Shown here: positions 45,077 to 53,680 of the stretch, one piece after another
Position numbering within the stretch: the first letter of the stretch is position 1
How the letters are laid out: each line of letters opens with the position of its first letter
NCBI RefSeq assembly: GCF_001544575.2
Contig: NZ_FCNY02000004.1
Span: forward strand, 1 to 64,000
DNA: 64,000 nt
DNA from: Caballeronia cordobensis
Lineage (GTDB): Bacteria; Pseudomonadota; Gammaproteobacteria; Burkholderiales; Burkholderiaceae
Reading direction: 5' to 3'
The notes under the pieces: generated by a model
The model's database searches: none
The model's input: only the letters and a program-made list of their open reading frames with translations
What the model was told of the DNA's origin: nothing
Made by a program: the position numbers and the translations under genes

Positions 45077-45625
45077 TCATTCGGCGGGCTTTGCGGCGGC
45101 ATCGGCGGCGGGATCGGCGGCGGTGGCATCGTTCGCGGCCGGCGCGGCGGAAGCGAGCGTCTTGAGCAGCGCGGGATCGTCGAGCACGCGCGCGATCAAT
45201 TCTTCCGCGCCCGTCTTCCCGTCCATGAAGATGACGAGATTGGCGAGCTGGGTGCGCGCTTCGAGCAGCTTGCCGAGCGCATCGACCTTGCGCGCGACGG
45301 CGGCGGGCGAGAAGTCGCTCATGTTGTCGAAGGTGATATCGACGCTCAGATTGCCCTCGCCGGTCAGCCTGTTCGGCACCTGGAACGCGACGCGCGGGTG
45401 CATCGCCTTCATGCGGCTGTCGAAGTTGTCGATGTCGATCTCCTGGAATTTGCGCTGGTCGACGGGCGGCAGCGGCTCGGCGGGCTTGCCGGAAAGATCG
45501 GCCATGACGCCCATCACGAACGGAAGCTGGACCTTCTTCTCGCTGCCGTAGGTTTCGACGTCGTATTCGATCTGAACGCGCGGCGCGCGATTGCGGCCGA
45601 TGAATTTCTGACTGCTGGTTGCCAT
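45077..45625 (-). CDS. tssB: TssB sheath protein (small subunit)
   Basis: The 182-residue protein starts MATSSQKFIGRNRAPRVQI and has PFVMGVMADLSGKP and a middle VAFQVPNRL segment, all TssB hallmarks. The last 30 residues are an Ala/Asp-rich tail. The ATG at 45623-45625 follows AAGGAGA. It lies between tssA (79 bp) and tssC (20 bp) on the same strand. Confidence 0.96.
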   Translation of the reverse strand: MATSSQKFIGRNRAPRVQIEYDVETYGSEKKVQLPFVMGVMADLSGKPAEPLPPVDQRKFQEIDIDNFDSRMKAMHPRVAFQVPNRLTGEGNLSVDITFDNMSDFSPAAVARKVDALGKLLEARTQLANLVIFMDGKTGAEELIARVLDDPALLKTLASAAPAANDATAADPAADAAAKPAE

Positions 45626-45704
45626 GAGGTCTCCTTCGCGTGAGCGTGAACCACGTCTGGAGGACGATTCAGCCGGCCGGGGATTGAAAGCGGCATCGAA
45701 TCCG

Positions 45705-46715
45705 TCACTCCGGCTTCGTCCCCGCGATCAAATGAATCTGGTCGAGGCTGCCGGGCGCGAGATCGCGCATCACGGAGAGAAAGTCCTTGCCCATCAGCCC
45801 GCGCGCCCGGCGAATCAAAAGCGGCGCGGGATGCGCGGGCTCGGTGCGCTCCAGGAACGCGCAAACCGAATCGAGCAGCGCAACGGCGTCCTCACGCGTG
45901 GCGATCTCGCCGGGGCGCGCGGTCATGCGTCTTTCGACGCCCGCTTGCGGCGCGGTCTCGGTTTGGGGCTCCGCCTGAGGCGCCGCCGCGTGCATCTGCG
46001 CGGCCACGAGACGCGCCGTGCCCAGCATGTCCGCGAGCAGCGGCGCGCGTTCCGCGCCGAGCCGGCCGGTCAGCGCATCGGAGAGCGCCTGCACGGCGCG
46101 CGGCAGATCGAGGCCTTCGGCGAGCGTGTCGCGATCCCGCGCGAGCGCGTCGGCGAGCATGCCTTCGACGCGCGCGGGCGTCGCCGCGCTCTCGCCTTGT
46201 GCCGCCGCCAGCCTTCCCTGCGCGACGAGCATATCGCGCACGGTCAGCCGTTCGCCGCGCGCGCGGCACACTTCGGACTCCCGCAAATCGTGCAGCAGCG
46301 TTTCGCTTTCGGCGAAGGGCGTGTACGCATCGGCGAGCGGCGCGAGCGCGTTGACGCGCAGCGCGGGATCGTTGTCGTCGTCGGCATCGAGCGGCGGATA
46401 GAGGGTGTCCCAGTAGCGCTCGAACAGCCCGGTCAGAAGGCGCAAGCCCGCATGGAAACCCGCGAGCCCGTGCACGCGCGAGGCCGCCCGCGCATAGACC
46501 ACGCCGATGCGCAGATCCTTCGACTTCGCGAGCAGCGCCTGCGACGCTTCCAGCACGTCCGGCCAGGCGGTCGGCTCGGCGAGCGCTTCGAACTGGCGCT
46601 CGGGATTGCCGCGCGCGAGCGCATCGAGCGCGAGAAACGCCGGGTCGTATTCGAGATCGATGCCCGCAGGCGGCATCGTCTCGGTCGGCGCGAGCAGGGG
46701 TTCGACGTCGATCAT
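45705..46715 (-). CDS. tssA: TssA cap/baseplate-priming protein
   Basis: The 336-residue protein has the ImpA N-terminal domain of TssA (about 1-150; PAGIDLEYDPAF, LLTGLFERYWDTLYP), a variable Ala/Pro/Thr-rich middle, and a C-terminal helical segment (LLIRRARGLMGKDFLSVMRDLAPG). TssA primes sheath and tube polymerisation. The start ATG 46713-46715 follows AAGGA. It lies 12 bp downstream of tpsA on the same strand and is the first T6SS gene of that run. Confidence 0.93.
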   Translation of the reverse strand: MIDVEPLLAPTETMPPAGIDLEYDPAFLALDALARGNPERQFEALAEPTAWPDVLEASQALLAKSKDLRIGVVYARAASRVHGLAGFHAGLRLLTGLFERYWDTLYPPLDADDDNDPALRVNALAPLADAYTPFAESETLLHDLRESEVCRARGERLTVRDMLVAQGRLAAAQGESAATPARVEGMLADALARDRDTLAEGLDLPRAVQALSDALTGRLGAERAPLLADMLGTARLVAAQMHAAAPQAEPQTETAPQAGVERRMTARPGEIATREDAVALLDSVCAFLERTEPAHPAPLLIRRARGLMGKDFLSVMRDLAPGSLDQIHLIAGTKPE

Positions 46716-46727
46716 CGTGGTTCCTTG

Positions 46728-49700
46728 TCAGAATTCGCCGCAGCCGTGCTGGCCGTTCACGACGAGACAGTTGTTCAGGTTCGGCCGCGAGCGCACGCGT
46801 TTCCATTCGGACGCGAGCGAATCGGCCGGTCCTTCGGACTGCTGCATGGCGAGGATTGGCTCGCTCGTGCCCACACAGACATTCACGCCGCCGAGGTTGC
46901 TCTCGTAGACAAAGCTCTGTTCCTGCGCGGTGAAAAGCGGCTGCAGGCCGGTGCGGTTGAACACCGCGCCCTCCAGCGGCGTGGGCGGCGGATCCACAGG
47001 CTGCACCGTGAGCGTGCCCGGCTTCACGTTCACGACATAGCCCACCGGCGACGCATACGCGCCGTTGATGCCATACGTGCCGGGCGACGAGTTGCGGTCG
47101 GCATCGGAACGCGGCGCGCCGGTGAGCACGTTGTCCCGCAGGTCGCCCGTTCGCATTCCGTCGACGGAGACGGAGAACGGAGCGTTGTCCGCGCCCGCGG
47201 AACGCTGCTGATCGCCGATGACGACATCGAGCGTCGGCCGCTCTGCGTAGACGAAGTGATTGCCGTTGCCCGATACGACATCGCGTGAAGGCCGGTCGGT
47301 CCAGCTGCACCCGCTGCTGTACCTGCAGCCGTAGAAATTCGGCATCGGGCCGCCGGGCGCGATGCCGTTGCGGTTCTCCTGCCGCCATGTCGAGGCCCAC
47401 ACGCGCCACGCGCCGCCCGCGCTCAGCGTGCCGCCGAACGGGTTGTCGAACTGCGCGCTCTGCATCACGAGGTCGATGCTGCCGCCCGCCTGCAGATGCA
47501 TCGGCGTGTCTTGCGTGCCGAGCGTGATCTTGCCGTTGTCGGAAATCGCCGCGAGATCGCCCGTTACCGTGCCCTGCTGACCGCCGACCGGCACGACGGC
47601 GCCAGTCGCCGCATCGATGCCGTTCGCGCTGCCCGTGCCGATCGTGAAGCTGCCCGCGTTCCTGAAATTCACCGTGCGCGCGCCGGCGAGGACGAGCGTA
47701 TCGACCTGGTTCGCATCGAGCAGCGTGAAGACGCCGTCGCCCGCGAGCAAGAGCGTTTGGGCCTGGATGCCGCCCGGGTCGGTCGCCGCGCCCGCCGTGT
47801 CGAGCGCGAGCGTGGCGTTGGCGGGTAGCGCGATGCCGGATGGCAGGTCGATGCCCTGGCTGCCGCTGCCGGGGTTTTGCAGCGTCAGATTCGTCGCGAC
47901 GGCGGGACGCGCCGCGCAGTTCGCGCCGCCCGCGCACGCGCCTTCGACCGTGATGCGCCCCGTTTGCGTCGGCGAGCCGAGGACGAGCGTGTTCGTCTGC
48001 GTCGACAAGGTGCGGTACGTCGCGTCGTCGATCGAGAGGCCCGGCGTCACGTTCGTGCCGAACAGCGTGATCGGCGTGCCGTTCTGCGCGGTGACGCCGA
48101 AGTCCGATGACGCGACCGATCCCGGCGCGATGGCGAGCGTGCCGCCCGGCGCGCCGATCGAGCCCGCGCCGCTGCGGCCGAGCAGACTGGTCGCGGTGCC
48201 GTCGTTGGACGCGCGCAGTGAGACGACGCCGCCCGCGCCCGTGGTGATCGAGAACGGCCCGGCGACGAGCCCGGCATTGGCGGGCAGCGGCACCGCGCCG
48301 TACGCGATGCCGGCATCGGCGGTGGAGGTCGAACCGGCAATCGAGACGGTGCCGGACGGCGCGCTCGCGTTGATCGAACCGTTGAGCAGCAGCACCCCGT
48401 AGGACGGCGAAGTCGCGCCCGCGGCGACGCCCGTGAGGCTGCCGCGAATGTCGATCGGGCCGCCCGCGCTGCTGAGCGACGAACCGTCGAGCAGCGCCAC
48501 GCCGTATGCGCCCGCGCCGCGCCCGCCGCCATAGACGCGCAGCGCGCCGCCCGCGGCCGTGAGCCGCGCCGCCTGCAGCGACACGCCGCCCGCGCCGCCC
48601 GCGCCACCCATGCCCGTCACCGCGACCGCCCGGCCCGAAGCCGACGCCGAATCCAGCCGCACGCCGTACGCCGCCGCGTTCGCGCCGGTGGCGCTGCCGC
48701 GCACATCGACCGTGCCGTTCGGGGCCTGGAGCGCCGCGCCGTCCAGCATCGCGACGCCGCTGCCCGAGTTCGCCGCGCCACGAATGCGGATCGCGCCGCC
48801 ATTGGCGTCATCGGCGGCGTTCGATGTGAGCCGCGTCGCGCCGGGCTGCACCGAAGCGGGATTGCCCGCGTTGCGCAGCACCACGCCGCCGCCGTAGTTC
48901 GACCCGTTCGCGCCGCGCCCGTCCACTTCGATCGCGCCCGTTCCCGAGTCGATCTTCACGTCGTTCAGGTCCACCGCGTACCGCGCGAGGCCCTCGTACG
49001 GCGCCGAAGGCGCGACGCCGTGGATCGTCACATCGCCGCCCGCCGCCCCGCCCCTCCGCGTATCGATATCCGCCGACTGGACCACATCGTAGGCCCCGCC
49101 CTGCGTGCCCAGCGCGACGCTGCCGCCGTTGGTGGCGATGCGGATGCGCGCAGGCGGACCGTCGCCGCGCTCGCCGTACACGAGGACGCGCGTGCCGGCA
49201 TCGGCCCTGACATCGAGCGGGCCGCCGGAAGACGTGATGTTATTGGCGATGGAAACCGTGTCCGCCGCGTTGAGCGTGAGCGTCGCGGCGCCCGCCGACG
49301 TCTTGACGAGCGGATCGCTCAGCGTGATGACGCCCGTACCGCCCGGTCCCGCCAGCGCGGTTGCGGTCACGTTGCCGCCGGGCGTGACGAGCCCGCCCGA
49401 TCCGATGCGCGTCACGGTGCGCGTCGCCGTATCGAAGGAGGCGAACGTGACGGGCGTCGCCCCATAGTTGCCGACGATGCTGAAATTGCCCGCGCGCGTG
49501 ACGGCGACGTTGCCGCTGTTCACGAGCGCCAGCGCGGAAAACACGTTGGCCGCGTTCGTGAGCGTGACGGCGCCGGGTCCGCTGAGGGTCACGAGACCGG
49601 CCGTGATGGCTTGCGTGGCTTGCGCCGCCTGCCTCACCTGTCCCGCCGACGCGAGCGTGAGCGTGCCGGGCACATATGCGCCGTTTTGCGCCGTCTGCAC

Positions 49701-52700
49701 GGAAAGGCCCGCGGCCAGGGAAATGCCGCCGCTGCCCGCGCCTTCGTTCTGAAGCGTGAGGTTGTTGCGCACCGTTTGCGCCGGCGCCTGGCAGCGCGCG
49801 CCGCTGCATGCGTTCACCGTGATTTGCCCGGTATGGCTCGACGAGCCGATCACGATCGTATCGATGCTCGACGAGACCGCGCCGAGGATCGACGGTCCGA
49901 CCGTGAAGCCGCCGCTGCCGCCCCACACGTTGATGGGCCGCGCGGGGTCGTCGACGATCTCGAAGCCGGGCCCGACCTTGCCCGGCACGAACACGACCGT
50001 GCCCGAAGGCGAGTAGAACGAGGTGTTCTGGTCGTCGAACACCGTGAAATCGCCGCCCGCATTGTCCGCGCGCACGACGATCACGCCTCGCAAGCCCGCC
50101 GAGATGTTCGTGTTGGCGAAGCCGATCGCGTTGGCGTCCACTGGCGTCGAGCCGGTGAGCGAGACCGTCTGGCCCGCGCCGTCCGCCTGCAGGTTCACCG
50201 AGCCGAGCGAGATGCCGTGGTAGAGCGTATTGGATTGCGCATTGGTCGCGCCGCGAATATCGACGGAACCGGCTGCCGAACTGACCGTGCCGCGCACGCT
50301 CGCCGAGGCGGGCACGGTCGCGCCCAGACCGAACAGCGTCACGCCGCTATACACATTGCCGATGCCGTAAATCCGCACATCGCCGTTGGCGTGGATGCCC
50401 CGATTCCGGTCGCGGTCCATACCGTTCACGACGACGCCGCCCGCGGCAACGCTCGCATCCGGCGCGACGCCGAAGACCGACACGTTGCCCACCGTCGCGC
50501 CGATGTCCGACGCGCTGACATACGTGCCGCCGAAATGAAGCGTGTCCACGCCGGAACCGGCGACGAAGCGGTTCAGCCCGGCCGCGCCCGTGCCGTCCAG
50601 CGTGACGTCGCCGCCGCTCGACGTGAGTGCCGATGCCGCGACATAGACGCCCGCGCCCGCGACGCTCGCCTGCTGGCCGCTCGCCTGCGCGCCCGTCCCT
50701 TTGATGCGCAGGGCGCCCGCCGAGTCGATCGTGGTATTGACGATTTGCGCGCCGTCGCCGACGCCGGACACGACCGGTCCCGCCGTGGCCGTTCGCGCGC
50801 CGCTCGTCGATGCCGCCGTTCCATCGACGCTGAACGCGCCCGCGGTGATCGTTGCATTGCGAATCGACACGCCGTTGCCGGAGGCGGAAATGCCCGTGCC
50901 GCCGTCCGACGGTTGCTCGTTGCGCGCCGACGCGCCCGTTCCCGTGATCGCGAGCGCGCCCGCCGAACTGATCGATGGGCCGTCGATGAGCACGCCGTCG
51001 CCCTGAATCGCGCCGCGGTCCGTGAGCGTCTTCGTCGTGCTGCTCGCCCCCGTGCCGCGAAGGGTGATGCCGCCGCCGGTCGAGCCAACGCTCGATTCGC
51101 CCGTGATCGAAACGCCGTCGCCAACGACACCGCTGATGGTCTGCACGGCCGCCGCGCCGGTGCCATCGATCGTCATCGCGCCGCCCGCCGTGAGCGTGGA
51201 ACCGGCGATCGCGACGCCCGCGCCGCTCACCCTGCCGCGGCTTTCATCGGCCGTCGCGCCCACGCCGTTCAGATCGAGCGCGCCGCCTGTGCGGATCGTC
51301 GAGCCAGCGACGTTCACGCCGTCGCCCTGCACCAGAACCTGCGCGTCCTTGCCCTTCGCCGCTGTGCCCCGGATGCTGACCGCCCCGCTCGTCGATTCGA
51401 CCAAAGCGCCGCCCGAGAGCGCGACGCCGTCGCCCTGAAAGCGGCCCGCGCGGCCGTCGAGCGTCTCTGGGCCGCCGGTCGCGCCGAAGCCCGTCACGCC
51501 GATCGCGCCGCGCGTCGTGGAAAGACGCCCGCCCGTGAGCACGACGCCGCTTCCCGTGGCGTCCACGTAGTCGTAGCCCGAAACATCCGGCGCGACATAC
51601 TGCACGCCGCCATGCCCTTCGATGGTGATCGCGCCCGTCGCCGTCGTGATCGACGTGTCTTCGAGGCTCACGCCGGGGCCGCTCGGCGCGGTCCCGCGCA
51701 CGATGACGTCGCCGCCCGTGCCGCCGTCCGTCGCGGCGGACGTCGTGTCGATGTTGGCGTAGGTGAGCTGCACGCCCGCCGCGTTGCCGGGCGACGCCGC
51801 GCCGTTGATCGTCAGCTTGCCGCCGTTGGTCGCGATGCCCGGATGCGTCGGCACGCCATCGACCAGCATGCCGTCCATCGTCACGAGCGCGGACGGATTC
51901 GTGCCGTTCACGTTCGCATTGAGATTGACGTCGAGCTTGCCGCCATTGCCCGGCCCCTTCGTCACGCCGATCTGCGGCGTGACACGGATCGGGAACTCGC
52001 CGCTCGGCACGGTGTAGCTATCGAGATGGATCGAGCCCGCCGCGTTCAGCGTGAGCGCGGCGTCCCGGTCGCCGCTTTTCATGATGTCGGTGCGCACGCG
52101 GATCGTGCCGGACTCCGAACCGCCCGTGCCGGTGTTCACCGTCACCGAGACGCCGTCGTCGAGCTGGCCGGTGATCTGGCCGACCGCAAGCTGGCTCGGG
52201 CTCTGCGTGGGCGACACGGGCCGGAAGGTGACGCCCGTCGCATCCGACGACGTGCCGAAGTCGCGCGCCGAAGTGTCCGCCACGATATCGACGTCGTACG
52301 GGTCCAGCAGCCATGTGCCGCCCGCCCCGTGCGGCGCGGACGCATCGATGTGCGCGCCGGCGACATCGATAAAACGCGCCGACGTTTCGATCAGCCCGCC
52401 ATTGCCCGCCGCCGCGCCGCCCTTCGCCGTGAGCGTCCCGTACACGCGCGCCGCGTTCTCGCCATACACGACGACATGGCCGCCATCGCCACTGTCGATC
52501 GCATCGGCGCGCGCCGCGGCCCCCGGGCCCATCCACACCGCATCGGCGTTATGGATGTCGGTCTCCTTGCCCGCCGCGCCGCCGCCCACGCGCACGCGCC
52601 CGCCGCCCGCCGAACCGCTCGCGTCGATGCGCGCGTTGCCCGTCACGGCGACCTGATAGCCCGTGATGTCGATGGCCCCGCCCTTCGATCCCGCGCCGCC

Positions 52701-53639
52701 CGTCGCGTCGATGCCGCCCGACACGTCGGTCACGCCCACTGCGCCGCCGTCCAGCACGATACGCCCGTTGCGCTCCGTCACGCTGCGCGCCCGCACCGTG
52801 CCCGTCTGGTTCAGCACCGTCGCGGCCAGCGCGTCGGCGGTCTGCACCGACATCAGCACCTGGCCGCCGTCGGCCGCGAGCACGCCCGAATTGCTCGCGA
52901 GCGCCTGGGCCGCCGCGCCGTCGACCTTGAGCATCGTGAGGCCGTCGCCCGCGAAATCGAGCGTGATGTCGCTGCCCGCGCCCAGCGCAACCGTGCCGAG
53001 CTTCGCGCTCACCGTGCCGCCGTTGTCCACCTGCGCGCCGAGCAGCGCGACCGTGCCGCGCTCGCCCGCCGTGATCGAACCGTTGTTGACGACGCGCCCG
53101 CGCCCGTCCGGCGCGCCGACGAAGCGATACTTGCCCGCCAGAAAATCGCTGTCCGAAATGCCGAGCGTCGAGGCGACGATCGAGCCGACGTTCACCGACG
53201 CGCCGCGCGCGAACAGCACGCCCGCGGGGTTGACCAGGAAGACCTTGCCGTTGGCGTTGAGCTGGCCGGCGATCGTGCTCGCGTCGCCGCCCGTCACGCG
53301 GTTGAGGAGCACCGCCTGCGCCGAGGGCTGCGAGATGTTCACCGTCTCGTTCGCGCCGATGGAAAAGCCGTTCCAGTTGACGATGCCCTTCTGCGAGCCT
53401 TGCGTGATCGCCATTGCGTTCGGCGCGGGCGTGCTGATGCTCACGTCGCCGTTGACGACCTGTCCGCCCACCGGCAGCGCGAACGCGCCCGGCGCAACGA
53501 CGAGCGCGATCAACGGCAAAAGCGCGGCCGGCGTGAGATCGATGCCCGCGTGGCGCGCGGCGCGCCTCGCGAGACGCCGCACCGCGCGCTCCCATTCCCG
53601 GCGATCCCTGCGGGTCCGAAGGCAGTGGTTGTCGCTCAT
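46728..53639 (-). CDS. TpsA-type secreted exoprotein (filamentous haemagglutinin-like), 2303 residues
   Basis: The product starts with a signal region ending in AFALPVGG, then a TPS secretion domain (about 56-175; MAITQGSQKGIVNWNGFSIG, LNANGKVFLVNPAGVLFA, VGSIVASTLGIS). A very long beta-helix follows, with a tandem repeat region (about 640-1030) of GV-x-I-x-S/T-x-x-T-x-GA-x-x-x-x-GTGA type. Two later blocks, each starting TGxITV and containing a Cys pair, look like an internal duplication. The C-terminus has several Cys, including NNCLVV and HGCGEF, like HMW-type anchors. ATG 53637-53639 follows AGGAG. Its transporter lies upstream on the strand, tssA downstream. Confidence 0.9.
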   Translation of the reverse strand: MSDNHCLRTRRDRREWERAVRRLARRAARHAGIDLTPAALLPLIALVVAPGAFALPVGGQVVNGDVSISTPAPNAMAITQGSQKGIVNWNGFSIGANETVNISQPSAQAVLLNRVTGGDASTIAGQLNANGKVFLVNPAGVLFARGASVNVGSIVASTLGISDSDFLAGKYRFVGAPDGRGRVVNNGSITAGERGTVALLGAQVDNGGTVSAKLGTVALGAGSDITLDFAGDGLTMLKVDGAAAQALASNSGVLAADGGQVLMSVQTADALAATVLNQTGTVRARSVTERNGRIVLDGGAVGVTDVSGGIDATGGAGSKGGAIDITGYQVAVTGNARIDASGSAGGGRVRVGGGAAGKETDIHNADAVWMGPGAAARADAIDSGDGGHVVVYGENAARVYGTLTAKGGAAAGNGGLIETSARFIDVAGAHIDASAPHGAGGTWLLDPYDVDIVADTSARDFGTSSDATGVTFRPVSPTQSPSQLAVGQITGQLDDGVSVTVNTGTGGSESGTIRVRTDIMKSGDRDAALTLNAAGSIHLDSYTVPSGEFPIRVTPQIGVTKGPGNGGKLDVNLNANVNGTNPSALVTMDGMLVDGVPTHPGIATNGGKLTINGAASPGNAAGVQLTYANIDTTSAATDGGTGGDVIVRGTAPSGPGVSLEDTSITTATGAITIEGHGGVQYVAPDVSGYDYVDATGSGVVLTGGRLSTTRGAIGVTGFGATGGPETLDGRAGRFQGDGVALSGGALVESTSGAVSIRGTAAKGKDAQVLVQGDGVNVAGSTIRTGGALDLNGVGATADESRGRVSGAGVAIAGSTLTAGGAMTIDGTGAAAVQTISGVVGDGVSITGESSVGSTGGGITLRGTGASSTTKTLTDRGAIQGDGVLIDGPSISSAGALAITGTGASARNEQPSDGGTGISASGNGVSIRNATITAGAFSVDGTAASTSGARTATAGPVVSGVGDGAQIVNTTIDSAGALRIKGTGAQASGQQASVAGAGVYVAASALTSSGGDVTLDGTGAAGLNRFVAGSGVDTLHFGGTYVSASDIGATVGNVSVFGVAPDASVAAGGVVVNGMDRDRNRGIHANGDVRIYGIGNVYSGVTLFGLGATVPASASVRGTVSSAAGSVDIRGATNAQSNTLYHGISLGSVNLQADGAGQTVSLTGSTPVDANAIGFANTNISAGLRGVIVVRADNAGGDFTVFDDQNTSFYSPSGTVVFVPGKVGPGFEIVDDPARPINVWGGSGGFTVGPSILGAVSSSIDTIVIGSSSHTGQITVNACSGARCQAPAQTVRNNLTLQNEGAGSGGISLAAGLSVQTAQNGAYVPGTLTLASAGQVRQAAQATQAITAGLVTLSGPGAVTLTNAANVFSALALVNSGNVAVTRAGNFSIVGNYGATPVTFASFDTATRTVTRIGSGGLVTPGGNVTATALAGPGGTGVITLSDPLVKTSAGAATLTLNAADTVSIANNITSSGGPLDVRADAGTRVLVYGERGDGPPARIRIATNGGSVALGTQGGAYDVVQSADIDTRRGGAAGGDVTIHGVAPSAPYEGLARYAVDLNDVKIDSGTGAIEVDGRGANGSNYGGGVVLRNAGNPASVQPGATRLTSNAADDANGGAIRIRGAANSGSGVAMLDGAALQAPNGTVDVRGSATGANAAAYGVRLDSASASGRAVAVTGMGGAGGAGGVSLQAARLTAAGGALRVYGGGRGAGAYGVALLDGSSLSSAGGPIDIRGSLTGVAAGATSPSYGVLLLNGSINASAPSGTVSIAGSTSTADAGIAYGAVPLPANAGLVAGPFSITTGAGGVVSLRASNDGTATSLLGRSGAGSIGAPGGTLAIAPGSVASSDFGVTAQNGTPITLFGTNVTPGLSIDDATYRTLSTQTNTLVLGSPTQTGRITVEGACAGGANCAARPAVATNLTLQNPGSGSQGIDLPSGIALPANATLALDTAGAATDPGGIQAQTLLLAGDGVFTLLDANQVDTLVLAGARTVNFRNAGSFTIGTGSANGIDAATGAVVPVGGQQGTVTGDLAAISDNGKITLGTQDTPMHLQAGGSIDLVMQSAQFDNPFGGTLSAGGAWRVWASTWRQENRNGIAPGGPMPNFYGCRYSSGCSWTDRPSRDVVSGNGNHFVYAERPTLDVVIGDQQRSAGADNAPFSVSVDGMRTGDLRDNVLTGAPRSDADRNSSPGTYGINGAYASPVGYVVNVKPGTLTVQPVDPPPTPLEGAVFNRTGLQPLFTAQEQSFVYESNLGGVNVCVGTSEPILAMQQSEGPADSLASEWKRVRSRPNLNNCLVVNGQHGCGEF
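50560..51700 (-). repeat. Tandem repeats of about 35-40 codons in the TpsA beta-helix
   Basis: On the coding strand roughly eight to ten units share the pattern: G-V/I-x-I, two to four residues, S/T-x-x-T, GA/GG, then a strand ending GTGA. They code the middle of the TpsA exoprotein. Some units differ in the variable spacer. Boundaries are approximate. Confidence 0.6.
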
Positions 53640-53680
53640 CTTGAACTCCTGTCTGACTGCTTCGATGCGGCGTTGAACGG

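Noticed and set aside
50560..51700. Repeated DNA in TpsA considered as a CRISPR-like or satellite array
   Set aside because: Units are imperfect, multiples of three and in frame with the exoprotein, with no constant repeat and variable spacer layout; protein repeats explain them.
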